NCBI GenBank assembly: GCA_031417395.1
Contig: JANOVM010000004.1
Span: 1-64,000, forward strand
Direction: 5' to 3'
Length of the DNA stretch: 64,000 bases
Source of the DNA: JADKIH01 sp031417395
GTDB lineage: Bacteria > Bacteroidota > Bacteroidia > AKYH767-A > 2013-40CM-41-45
The translations under genes and the position numbers were made by a program. This document shows positions 29,280-37,888 of this stretch, piece after piece. Within the stretch, counting starts at the first letter, position 1. Each line of letters begins with the position of its first letter. The notes below the pieces were generated by a model. That model saw only the letters and a list, made by a program, of their open reading frames with translations. It had not been told where the DNA came from and did not search any database.

Positions 29280-30545
29280 ATGAAAAAACAAACTTCAAAC
29301 ATCAGCAATTGGATGCTTAGCTTTTCTGCTGCTTTCCTTTTATTAGTACTCAGCCTTCCTGTTAAGGCTCAATTTCCTTTACCAGGCCCGGGTGGACATA
29401 ATGGACACGGACATAATGGAATTCCGGGTGGTTCAAATCCGGGTAATGGCGGACAGAACGGACACGGTCATGGCAACCCGCATCACCCTATGCCGTGCAA
29501 CGCTCACTTTTCACAACACCGCGATACCATTACAAATGGTATAGTATTTAAAAATGCTCCGGGTTCAGGTGCTGCAACGTTTGCATGGGATTTCGGTGAT
29601 GGATCTACTTCCACATCGGCAAATCCTGCTCATGCTTATGCTGCCGCAGGTACGTATTATGTATGTCTTACAGTAACAGATACCGTTGGTGGTGGATGTT
29701 CTAATACATCATGCGACAGTGTACGTGTATTTACACCTGCACCTCATTGCAAGGCAAAATTCAATCATTGGCTGGATACCGTTCCTAATGGAGTTCGCTT
29801 CAGATCGCATGGTAATTCATTCGGCGCAACGTATGCATGGGATTTCGGTGATGGTTCTACTTCTTCAGCTGCAAACCCTAACCACGCTTATGCAACTGCT
29901 GGTACTTATTATGTATGCTTAACTGTTTCCAATACTAATGCAGGTGGAACTTGCAGCGATACCCGTTGCGATAGCGTTCGTGCTTTCACTCCGGCTCCAC
30001 GTTGCAATGCTCATTTTAATGCCAAAAAAGATTCAATTGCAAATGGCCTTCGTTTCTCCACTAAGAAAAACTCTTGGGGTGCAACATATGCATGGGATTT
30101 TGGTGATGGCTCTACTTCTTCTGACCCAAGACCTTCTCATACGTATGCTGCTGCAGGAACTTATTATGTTTGCCTGATTGTCAGCAATTCAAATGCCGGT
30201 GGTTCTTGTGCCGATACTGTTTGCGACAGTGTAAATACAAATATGCATGGCCACGGTCATCATCCTTTTAAATTAAGTTCAGGTGTTGAAAGCGTTTCTG
30301 CTTCTGAAGCAGTTGTTGCAATCTATCCAAACCCAATGGTTGACAATGCCACACTTCATATTGAAAACACTTCAGGAAATGTTGTTTTCCGTGTATTCCA
30401 GATTAACGGTCAGCTTGCTTTCACTAAAAATTTAGGTAATGGCGACTTTACCCTTTCTAAAGAAAATCTTTCTCAAGGATTATATTTCTATTCTGTAGAA
30501 GATGGCAGCTCAACTGTTGCCAGAGGAAAGTTCAGAGTAAATTAA
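29280..30545 (+). CDS. Secreted T9SS protein with Gly/His-rich head and three PKD domains
   Basis: A 421-aa protein. The signal peptide (1-30) ends VKAQ. Residues 38-70 are Gly/His/Asn-rich (HNGHGHNG; NGHGHGNPHHP). Three near-identical PKD-like repeats of about 84 residues follow, each with YAWDFGDGSTS and AGTYYVCLTV and paired Cys. A further His-rich patch (HGHGHHPF) precedes a T9SS type A sorting domain (VAIYPNPMVDNATLHI). It follows the sigma-factor operon by 158 bp and shares its Gly/His-rich character. It is followed by a strong terminator. Confidence 0.78.
   Translation: MKKQTSNISNWMLSFSAAFLLLVLSLPVKAQFPLPGPGGHNGHGHNGIPGGSNPGNGGQNGHGHGNPHHPMPCNAHFSQHRDTITNGIVFKNAPGSGAATFAWDFGDGSTSTSANPAHAYAAAGTYYVCLTVTDTVGGGCSNTSCDSVRVFTPAPHCKAKFNHWLDTVPNGVRFRSHGNSFGATYAWDFGDGSTSSAANPNHAYATAGTYYVCLTVSNTNAGGTCSDTRCDSVRAFTPAPRCNAHFNAKKDSIANGLRFSTKKNSWGATYAWDFGDGSTSSDPRPSHTYAAAGTYYVCLIVSNSNAGGSCADTVCDSVNTNMHGHGHHPFKLSSGVESVSASEAVVAIYPNPMVDNATLHIENTSGNVVFRVFQINGQLAFTKNLGNGDFTLSKENLSQGLYFYSVEDGSSTVARGKFRVN
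29496..30236 (+). repeat. Three tandem PKD-encoding repeats
   Basis: Three direct coding repeats of about 252 bp (residues 73-156, 157-241 and 242-319 of the protein). They are highly alike at DNA level around the YAWDFGDGS block, indicating recent duplication or gene conversion. They are a candidate for copy-number variation. Confidence 0.75.
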
Positions 30546-30564
30546 TTACATTGGTTTAATTGTT

Positions 30565-30599
30565 AAAGCCATCTTCCGAAAGGGAGGTGGCTTTTTTTT
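30565..30599 (+). terminator. Rho-independent terminator after the PKD gene
   Basis: AAAGCCATCTTCC, a short loop, then GGGAGGTGGCTTT followed by a T-run. It forms a stem of about 13 bp with G-U pairs, 20 bp after the stop codon. Confidence 0.85.
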
Positions 30600-30648
30600 G
30601 TATTGAATCCTATTTTTATATTTGAACCTTCAATACAAACTCCGGCTT

Positions 30649-31308
30649 ATGATAAACACCTCCACACTTACCTTCTTGCGCAACCTGAAAAAAAATAACA
30701 ATAAAGAATGGTTTGATAAGAATAAAGACAAGTACCTGGCTGCAAAAGACGATGTTGCAGAACTAACAGATGCTTTGCTCAAGGAATGCAGCCGTTTTGA
30801 AAAAGGACTTTCCGGTCTTACTTCTAAAGATTGCATATTCCGTATTTACAGAGATGTTCGCTTTTCAAAAGATAAAAAACCATATAAAAACAATTTGGGA
30901 GCCAGCTTAAATGTTGGCGGAAAGAAAGTTCAGAATGCAGGATATTACTTGCACATCGAACCCGGTGGCTCATTCTTTGCCGGAGGTATTTGGATGCCGC
31001 CCGGTGATCAGCTTAAAAAAATAAGACAGGAAATAGATTATAATGGAAAAGAATTTAATAAGATTCTTTCCAATAAGGATTTTAAAAAACTTTTTACCGG
31101 ACTCGATAAATCATATCAATTAAAAACAACTCCCAAAGGTTATGATAAATCACATCCGGATATAGAATCATTAAAGTTAACCAGTTTTATTGTTTGGCAT
31201 CAGTTTTCCGATAAAGAAGTAGGTAATAAAAAATTCATTGCCCGGCTTGGTAAAGGCGCAAAAATTATGAAGCCTTTGATTGATTTTTTAAATACAGCTA
31301 TGTCGTAG
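30649..31308 (+). CDS. DUF2461 family protein
   Basis: I take ATG 30649 (219 aa), at MINTSTLTFLRNLKK, rather than an upstream TTG. The family signature is clear: FLRNLKKNNNKEWFDKNKDKY near the start, FRIYRDVRFSKDKKPYKNNLGA in the middle, and GGSFFAGGIWMPPGDQLKKIR. DUF2461 (TIGR02453) proteins are cytoplasmic and of unknown function. It is probably monocistronic, convergent with rpmA. Confidence 0.88.
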   Translation: MINTSTLTFLRNLKKNNNKEWFDKNKDKYLAAKDDVAELTDALLKECSRFEKGLSGLTSKDCIFRIYRDVRFSKDKKPYKNNLGASLNVGGKKVQNAGYYLHIEPGGSFFAGGIWMPPGDQLKKIRQEIDYNGKEFNKILSNKDFKKLFTGLDKSYQLKTTPKGYDKSHPDIESLKLTSFIVWHQFSDKEVGNKKFIARLGKGAKIMKPLIDFLNTAMS

Positions 31309-31351
31309 AGATGGAATTTTCTTAACAACCGATTACATTCAAAATAAAATT

Positions 31352-31391
31352 GCCACGAATGCATGAATAATACCATTCGTGCATTCGTGGC
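31352..31391. repeat. Near-perfect palindrome, 17-bp arms
   Basis: Left arm 31352-31368, 6-bp loop, right arm 31375-31391 (ATTCGTGCATTCGTGGC). The arms pair with one mismatch. The right arm differs by one base from the 17-mer at 10766-10782. It sits between convergent DUF2461 and rpmA genes and could act as a terminator hairpin, but the shared sequence points to a dispersed repeat family. Confidence 0.75.
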
Positions 31392-31402
31392 ATACTAAAA
31401 AA

Positions 31403-31444
31403 AAATTGGAAACCCGAAATCCTTCGATTTCAAATTTCCAATTT
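31403..31444. terminator. Bidirectional stem-loop between convergent genes
   Basis: Arms of 19 bp (31403-31421 and 31426-31444) pair with three mismatches around a 4-nt loop. The left arm is flanked by an A-run and lies 19 bp past the rpmA stop. It probably terminates rpmA on the minus strand and DUF2461 on the plus strand. Confidence 0.6.
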
Positions 31445-31462
31445 CAGTATACTGAATATTTT

Positions 31463-31726
31463 TTAAGCTTCTCCTATAGGAAGAACAGACACATAACTTT
31501 TCTCATTTGCTTTTTTACGGAAAACAACAGTGCCTTCTGTTAATGCAAACAGCGTGTGATCTTTTCCAATGCCAACATTTTCACCCGGGAAATGACGTGT
31601 TCCGCGTTGGCGAACAATAATATTTCCTGCAATTGCATGTTGTCCACCGAACATTTTTATGCCCAGACGCTTGCTATGTGATTCACGACCGTTTCTTGAA
31701 CTACCGACTCCTTTTTTATGTGCCAT
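31463..31726 (-). CDS. rpmA: 50S ribosomal protein bL27
   Basis: An 87-aa ribosomal protein placed near the peptidyl-transferase centre. The N-terminus MAHKKGVGSSRNGRESHSKRLGIK and the segment GNIIVRQRGTRHFPGENVGIGKDHTLFAL are diagnostic. It lies 32 bp after rplU, the conserved rplU-rpmA pair. The N-terminus starts directly with AHKK and carries no Firmicutes-type cleavable extension. Confidence 0.98.
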   Translation of the reverse strand: MAHKKGVGSSRNGRESHSKRLGIKMFGGQHAIAGNIIVRQRGTRHFPGENVGIGKDHTLFALTEGTVVFRKKANEKSYVSVLPIGEA

Positions 31727-31758
31727 GACTAATTATTTTTATATTGAATGAATGATTA

Positions 31759-32073
31759 TTAAATACCGGAAATGCTTTCAATTTGTATACGCGTCAAATC
31801 CTGACGATGACCAGATTGTTTTTGATATCCTTTACGACGCTTCTTTTTAAAGATAATTACTTTATCGCCGCGAACGTGGCCGATAATCTTAGCTTTAACA
31901 CTGGCACCTTTCAGGGAAGGCATACCTATTTTTACCTTGCCATTATCTTCAGCCATTACTATGTCGTTGAATTCAAGTGTTTTACCTTCTTCTCCGACTA
32001 AACGGTGAACGATAACCTGCTGGTCTTTTTCGACCTTAAATTGCTGGCCTGCTATGTTTATTATTGCATACAT
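31759..32073 (-). CDS. rplU: 50S ribosomal protein bL21
   Basis: A 104-aa large-subunit protein that binds 23S rRNA. Diagnostic sequences are MYAIINIAGQQFKVEKDQ at the start, the KAKIIGHVRGDKVIIFKKKRRKGYQKQSGHRQ block, and the C-terminal TRIQIESISGI. It is first in the rplU-rpmA operon, with a good Bacteroidota promoter just upstream. Confidence 0.98.
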   Translation of the reverse strand: MYAIINIAGQQFKVEKDQQVIVHRLVGEEGKTLEFNDIVMAEDNGKVKIGMPSLKGASVKAKIIGHVRGDKVIIFKKKRRKGYQKQSGHRQDLTRIQIESISGI

Positions 32074-32108
32074 ACTTATAGTTCTTATCCTCTGAATTTT
32101 AAGGGATG

Positions 32109-32138
32109 CAAATGTAATAAATTAATTCTTTAATCAAA
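32109..32138 (-). promoter_or_regulatory. rplU-rpmA promoter (Bacteroidota type)
   Basis: On the minus strand there is a -33 TTTG (complement of 32135-32138), an 18-bp spacer, and a -7 TACATTTG (complement of 32109-32116) matching TAnnTTTG. The predicted start is about 30 nt before the rplU ATG. Confidence 0.65.
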
Positions 32139-32201
32139 AGGGTTTTTTTAACGTTTTTTTGATGCAAATCCGCCTATTTTCACCTATTAAGATATTCAGT
32201 T

Positions 32202-34310
32202 TTGAAAAATATAAAAGTCCTACTTTATACCTATTTGTTGATCTTTGCATTTTCCTGCAAAAAAATGTCTGATCAAAATAAAAACCACCTGAGTGGGGAG
32301 ACTAGTCTTTACCTTATTCAGCACTCCAATAATCCTGTTAACTGGTATCCCTGGTCTGATATGGCCTGGGAAAAAGCAAAAAAAGAGAATAAACTTGTTC
32401 TTATTTCCATTGGCTACTCCTCCTGTCATTGGTGCCACGTCATGGAAAAAGAATGTTTCATGGATGAGAAGACTGCGCGAATCATGAACGACAATTTCGT
32501 TTGCATTAAGGTAGACAGAGAAGAAAGACCCGATATCGATCAGGTATATATGACAGCAGTTCAACTAATGACAGGAAGCGGCGGCTGGCCGTTAAATTGT
32601 TTTGCTTTACCCGATGGCAGACCTATTTACGGTGGAACCTATTTTCCGAATGACAAATGGCAGGAAATTCTTCTCAACCTGAAAGATTTCTACAATAAAA
32701 ATCCTGATAAGGCAGCAGAATACGCTCAGGAACTTACTCTGGGAATCCATCAATCTGAAATTATTTCTGCTTCAAAAGATACTCACACATTTTCACCGGA
32801 CAGTGTAAAAAAAGCGATTGACGTTTGGAAAAACTATCTTGACAATACAGAAGGAGGCCCTTCCAGAACGCCAAAGTTTCCTTTGCCTAACAATTACCAA
32901 TTTCTTTTGCGTTATGCTTCTGCGCATGCAGATTCATTGCTACTTGACCATGTGAATCTGACACTAAAGAAAATGGCATTTGGCGGAATCTATGATCATT
33001 TGGCCGGTGGCTTTGCACGTTATTCGACAGATTCTCTGTGGAAAATTCCGCACTTTGAAAAAATGCTTTACGATAATGCACAACTTATATCATTGTATTC
33101 CTCTGCTTATAAATTTACACGAAATGAACATTATAAAAATGTTGCTGAAGAGACCATTCAGTTTTTACTTAGGGATATGTCGGATGGAGAAGGCCGTTAT
33201 TTTTCAGCCATCGATGCAGATTCAGAAGGTGAAGAAGGAAAGTATTATGCCTGGTCTATCGATGAAGTAAAAAACATTGAACTTCCTAAATGCGGAAAAG
33301 CTGATCCCTTCAAGGTTTTCTCCGACTATTATTGCATGAATGACATTGGTTATTGGGAGAATAAAAAATATGTATTGTTCCGCAGGAACTCCGATGAAGA
33401 AATAGCATTATTGAATTCAGTTTCCGTTAATGAATTATCAAATTTTATATCGAAAGCAAAACTAGTTTTATTAAAAGAAAGAGAAAAAAGAGAAAAGCCT
33501 GTTACAGATAAAAAAATAATTGTTTCGTGGAATTGTATTCAAGTATCTGCCCTTTGTTCTGCCTATCAGGCTTTCGGAAATGAAAGCTATAGGAAAGAAG
33601 CCATTAAATCCATGAACAAAATTTTGCAAGAAGCGTCTTCTGATGAGCACAGTCTGCTTCATGTAATCAAATCAAAAACAAAAAATGTAAATGGCTATAT
33701 GGAAGATTACGCTTTTGCTATTTCCGCCCTTATTAATCTTTACGAAATTACATTTGATGAACGCTGGCTTACAAAAGCTAAAAATTTTACAGACTTTACC
33801 CTTAAACATTTCTATGATGATGCAGAGGGCCTTTTTTGGTTTACCTCAGACCTTGATGAGAAATTAATTGCACGAAAAAAAGAAATCTCCGACAATGTAA
33901 CTTCTTCGTCAAACTCTGAAATGGCTAATGCTTTGTTCAAACTTAATGTGCTTTTCGAAGAAAAAAGATATGGAGAAATTTCTGCCCGTATGTTAAAAGC
34001 AGCAGAAGGAAACATTCTCCGTTATCCCTCCTCCTATTCCAATTGGCTGAATCTGATGATGAATTTTACCAATCCAACCGATGAAATTGTTATTACCGGG
34101 GAAAAAGCTGATGAAGAGAGGAAAATATTATCTTCATACTACCTGCCACAAGCAATTTTTTGTGGTAAAATCGATAATGGCGGTAACCTGCCCTTACTTC
34201 AAAACCGTTTTCAACAAGGTAAAACGCTGATTTACATTTGCCGAAACAAAACCTGTAAACTTCCTGTTGAAAACAGTCAATTAGCCCTTGCTTCATTGAC
34301 CGCTAAATGA
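32202..34310 (+). CDS. Thioredoxin-domain (DUF255/YyaL) lipoprotein
   Basis: A 702-aa protein of the YyaL/SPATA20 family: an N-terminal thioredoxin-like DUF255 domain followed by an (alpha/alpha)6 barrel. The redox-type motif Cys75-His-Trp-Cys78-His is in SSCHWCHVMEKECF, followed by KVDREERPDIDQVYM and GGWPLNCF. I keep the TTG start because residues 1-19 form a lipoprotein signal (LLYTYLLIFAFSC then KK). Starting at the ATG at 32265 would give a cytoplasmic protein, as most family members are. Substrate unknown. Confidence 0.85.
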   Translation: MKNIKVLLYTYLLIFAFSCKKMSDQNKNHLSGETSLYLIQHSNNPVNWYPWSDMAWEKAKKENKLVLISIGYSSCHWCHVMEKECFMDEKTARIMNDNFVCIKVDREERPDIDQVYMTAVQLMTGSGGWPLNCFALPDGRPIYGGTYFPNDKWQEILLNLKDFYNKNPDKAAEYAQELTLGIHQSEIISASKDTHTFSPDSVKKAIDVWKNYLDNTEGGPSRTPKFPLPNNYQFLLRYASAHADSLLLDHVNLTLKKMAFGGIYDHLAGGFARYSTDSLWKIPHFEKMLYDNAQLISLYSSAYKFTRNEHYKNVAEETIQFLLRDMSDGEGRYFSAIDADSEGEEGKYYAWSIDEVKNIELPKCGKADPFKVFSDYYCMNDIGYWENKKYVLFRRNSDEEIALLNSVSVNELSNFISKAKLVLLKEREKREKPVTDKKIIVSWNCIQVSALCSAYQAFGNESYRKEAIKSMNKILQEASSDEHSLLHVIKSKTKNVNGYMEDYAFAISALINLYEITFDERWLTKAKNFTDFTLKHFYDDAEGLFWFTSDLDEKLIARKKEISDNVTSSSNSEMANALFKLNVLFEEKRYGEISARMLKAAEGNILRYPSSYSNWLNLMMNFTNPTDEIVITGEKADEERKILSSYYLPQAIFCGKIDNGGNLPLLQNRFQQGKTLIYICRNKTCKLPVENSQLALASLTAK

Positions 34311-34422
34311 GGTCACTTTAAACTGTTAATTAATCCTTTTAAAAAGTCATCAGGAATGCTAATCTTGTTTCTATTTTAGCGGAAACTGATACTAATTTTT
34401 ATTGCAATAATTTCAGACTTAT

Positions 34423-37400
34423 ATGGAACGTATTAATAAACTTCTTGTAGCCAATCGCGGTGAAATAGCGATTCGTATACTTCGTGCAACTTCTGAACTT
34501 GGAATAAAAACAGTTGCTATTTTTACCTATGAAGACCGTTATTCACTGCACCGTTTTAAAGCAGACGAAGCTTACCAGATAGGGAATGACGATGACCCTT
34601 TAAAACCCTATCTGGATATTGAAGAAATCATTCGTACAGCAAAACAAAATAAGGTTCAGGCTATTCATCCCGGGTATGGTTTTCTTTCGGAGAATGTACA
34701 GTTTGCCAGACGTTGTGCTGAAGAAGGTATAATTTTCGTCGGACCAAAGCCTGAAGTGATGGAGCAATTGGGCGATAAGGTTAAATCAAAAATTGCTGCT
34801 CGTGCCTGTGGAATTCCTGTTATCGAAGACAATAAAGAAAAACTTATATCCTACGACATCGCTTTGAAAGAAGCGAAGCGAATTGGTTTCCCTGTAATTC
34901 TTAAAGCAAGCGCAGGCGGTGGCGGAAGAGGCATGCGCGTCATACACCACGAAGAAATGCTGGAAAAAGCTTTTCGTGATGCAAAAAATGAAGCCGGAAA
35001 TGCTTTTGGCGACGATACCATTTTTGTCGAAAAATATGTAGACAATCCAAAGCATATTGAAGTTCAGATTCTCGGTGATAACAACGGAAATATCGTCCAT
35101 CTTTTCGAACGCGACTGCAGCATTCAACGCCGGTTTCAAAAAGTTGTTGAAGTGGCGCCTGCTCCTTCCCTTAAAAAAGAAACAAAAGAAAAATTATATG
35201 CTTATGCATTAAGTCTGGCAAAATATGTTGATTATAACAATGCCGGCACGGTTGAATTTCTTGTCGATGAAGATGAAAATATATTCTTCATAGAAGTAAA
35301 TCCGCGTATTCAGGTTGAACATACTGTGACAGAAGAAGTAACTGGAATTGACATCGTCCGCAGCCAGATATTAATTGCTGATGGATTTCCACTCGAATCG
35401 ACAGCTATCGATATTCAAGGACAATCATCCTTGAAATGCAATGGCTTTGCAATACAATGCAGGATTACAACGGAAGACCCGCAAAATGAATTCAAACCTG
35501 ATTACGGAACTATTGTTGCTTACCGTCACTCAGGAGGATTTGGTATCAGGCTTGATGAAGGCAGTTCGTATCAGGGGGTAAAAGTATCGCCTTTCTTTGA
35601 CTCCATGCTTGTAAAGATTACTGCAAGTGGAAGAACGCTTAAAGGAACTCAAAGACGCCTCTTGCGTGCATTGAGCGAATTCAGAATTCGCGGTGTTAAA
35701 ACGAATATTCCATTTTTGGAAAATGTTTTAAAGCATCCGGAATTTGAAAGCGGTAAAGCAACTGTTCGTTTCATTGACAAGCATCCCGATCTTTTCATTT
35801 TTGCAGCTAAGCAGGACCGTGGCACAAAAATTTTAAAATACCTTGCTGATGTTATGGTAAACGGAAATCCTGATGTAAACAGAATTGATCCTCACAAAGT
35901 GTTCGGTCACCCAAAAATTCCTGCTTTTGATAAGACGAAGACCGTTACACCGGGAACCAAACAAATGCTTGATTCCATGGGCGCTGAAAAGTTTTCCAAA
36001 TGGCTTAAGCAAGAAAAAAAGATTCAGTTTACCGATACAACATTAAGAGATGCGCATCAATCCTTACTGGCAACGCGCTTTCGTACGCAGGATATGGTCA
36101 AAGCAGCAGAAAGTTTCGCTCACCATCATCCTGAGATTTTCTCCATGGAAGTGTGGGGTGGTGCAACGTTTGATGTTGCACTTCGCTTCCTGCACGAATG
36201 TCCTTGGAAAAGACTGCAGGCATTCCGCAGTGCTATTCCAAATATTCTTTTGCAAATGCTGATACGTGGATCCAATGCCGTTGGCTATACATCGTATCCT
36301 GATAATCTCGTAGTAAAGTTTATAGAAAAAAGTTGGGAGAATGGCATTGACATATTCAGGATTTTTGATTCACTCAACTGGATTGACAGCATGAAGGTAA
36401 GTATCAATGCCGTCAGAGAACGTACAGGAGGAATAGCAGAAGCATGCATTTGTTATACGGGAGATTTTATGAATCCGAAGCGTCAAAAATTTTCTCTTCA
36501 ATATTACCTTGACCTTGCCAAACAAATGGAAGATGCAGGTGCACACATCCTCGGCATTAAAGACATGGCTGGACTTTTGAAACCGTATGCAGCAGAAATA
36601 CTGGTCAGTGAATTAAAGAAAACTGTATCTATTCCCATTCATCTTCATACCCACGATACATCATCAATTCAAAATGCTACTTATCTGAAAGCCATTGAAG
36701 CAGGCGTTGATGTTGTTGATGTTGCTTTGAGTTCGCTTTCCGGATTAACATCACAGCCTAACTTTAATGTGCTTGTTGAAGTTTTGAAAAATACTCCTTA
36801 TGCTGTTGATATAAACGTTGAATCGCTCAATGAGTTTTCGAATTACTGGGAAACGGTACGTGAGTATTATTATCCGTTTGAATCGGGATTGATGGCCGGC
36901 ACGGCAGAAGTGTACAAGCATGAAATTCCCGGCGGACAATATTCTAATTTGAAACCGCAAGCAATTTCACTTGGACTTGCTTCGCAGATGGATGATATTA
37001 AAAAAGGATATGAAGAAGTAAATGTATTGTTCGGCGATATTGTAAAAGTAACGCCATCCTCCAAAGTTGTGGGAGACATGGCTATGTATTTAGTGACTAA
37101 TCACCTCTCTGCTGAAGATGTTTTCAAAAAAGGCGATACACTTTCCTTTCCTGAATCTGTAAAGAGTTTATTCAGAGGTGACCTCGGACAACCTTTTGGC
37201 GGATGGCCGAAAGAGTTGCAGAAAATTGTACTGAAGGACGAAAAGCCTTATACCGATCTTCCCAATGCACACTTGAAACCAATAGACTTTGAAAATGAAT
37301 TTGAAGAATTTCAAAAAAAATTCGACCACTACCTCAGCTTTCTTGATTTTCTCTCCTGGAAATTTTATCCGAAAGTTTTCGAAGAATATTATTCCTTTAC

Positions 37401-37863
37401 AAAACAATTTGGCGATGTAAGCCATCTGCCTACTCCTGCTTTCTTCTTCGGAATGAAAAATAATGAAGAGATTTTAGTAGATATAGGAACAGGAAAAACA
37501 CTTATCATACGTCTGCTTTACATAGCCGATCATACCGATGAATCTGGAAATAGGGCAGTATATTTCCGGCTGAATGGTCAGACACGTTCTTTGGAAATAA
37601 AAGATAGAAATGCTGTAGTAAAAAAGGTAATGCATCAAAAAGTTTCCGGTGACAAACAAATAGGTTCTCCATTACAGGGAAGACTTGCAAAAATTTTTGT
37701 GAAGAATGGTGAGGCTGTTAAGAAAAATGCGCCTTTGTTTACCATTGAAGCGATGAAGATGGAAACTACTATTACTGCTCCGAGAGATTTGAAAATTGAA
37801 AGGATTGTTTTAACAGAAGCAACGATGGTGGAGACGGATGATTTAGTGATGGAAATTGTCTGA
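34423..37863 (+). CDS. pyc: Pyruvate carboxylase
   Basis: A single 1146-aa chain that carboxylates pyruvate to oxaloacetate using biotin and ATP. It has biotin carboxylase (residues 1 to about 460; ASAGGGGRGMRV ATP loop), carboxyltransferase (about 530-800; FTDTTLRDAHQSLLATR, the Lys and His motif GIKDMAGLLKP, HLHTHDT), the conserved PYC/OADA domain, and a C-terminal biotinyl domain with EAMKM, biotinylated at Lys1112. The start is ATG with MERINKLLVANRGEIAIRI. It is probably monocistronic. Confidence 0.98.
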   Translation: MERINKLLVANRGEIAIRILRATSELGIKTVAIFTYEDRYSLHRFKADEAYQIGNDDDPLKPYLDIEEIIRTAKQNKVQAIHPGYGFLSENVQFARRCAEEGIIFVGPKPEVMEQLGDKVKSKIAARACGIPVIEDNKEKLISYDIALKEAKRIGFPVILKASAGGGGRGMRVIHHEEMLEKAFRDAKNEAGNAFGDDTIFVEKYVDNPKHIEVQILGDNNGNIVHLFERDCSIQRRFQKVVEVAPAPSLKKETKEKLYAYALSLAKYVDYNNAGTVEFLVDEDENIFFIEVNPRIQVEHTVTEEVTGIDIVRSQILIADGFPLESTAIDIQGQSSLKCNGFAIQCRITTEDPQNEFKPDYGTIVAYRHSGGFGIRLDEGSSYQGVKVSPFFDSMLVKITASGRTLKGTQRRLLRALSEFRIRGVKTNIPFLENVLKHPEFESGKATVRFIDKHPDLFIFAAKQDRGTKILKYLADVMVNGNPDVNRIDPHKVFGHPKIPAFDKTKTVTPGTKQMLDSMGAEKFSKWLKQEKKIQFTDTTLRDAHQSLLATRFRTQDMVKAAESFAHHHPEIFSMEVWGGATFDVALRFLHECPWKRLQAFRSAIPNILLQMLIRGSNAVGYTSYPDNLVVKFIEKSWENGIDIFRIFDSLNWIDSMKVSINAVRERTGGIAEACICYTGDFMNPKRQKFSLQYYLDLAKQMEDAGAHILGIKDMAGLLKPYAAEILVSELKKTVSIPIHLHTHDTSSIQNATYLKAIEAGVDVVDVALSSLSGLTSQPNFNVLVEVLKNTPYAVDINVESLNEFSNYWETVREYYYPFESGLMAGTAEVYKHEIPGGQYSNLKPQAISLGLASQMDDIKKGYEEVNVLFGDIVKVTPSSKVVGDMAMYLVTNHLSAEDVFKKGDTLSFPESVKSLFRGDLGQPFGGWPKELQKIVLKDEKPYTDLPNAHLKPIDFENEFEEFQKKFDHYLSFLDFLSWKFYPKVFEEYYSFTKQFGDVSHLPTPAFFFGMKNNEEILVDIGTGKTLIIRLLYIADHTDESGNRAVYFRLNGQTRSLEIKDRNAVVKKVMHQKVSGDKQIGSPLQGRLAKIFVKNGEAVKKNAPLFTIEAMKMETTITAPRDLKIERIVLTEATMVETDDLVMEIV

Positions 37864-37888
37864 ACCTTAATATTAGGATTATAGGCTT

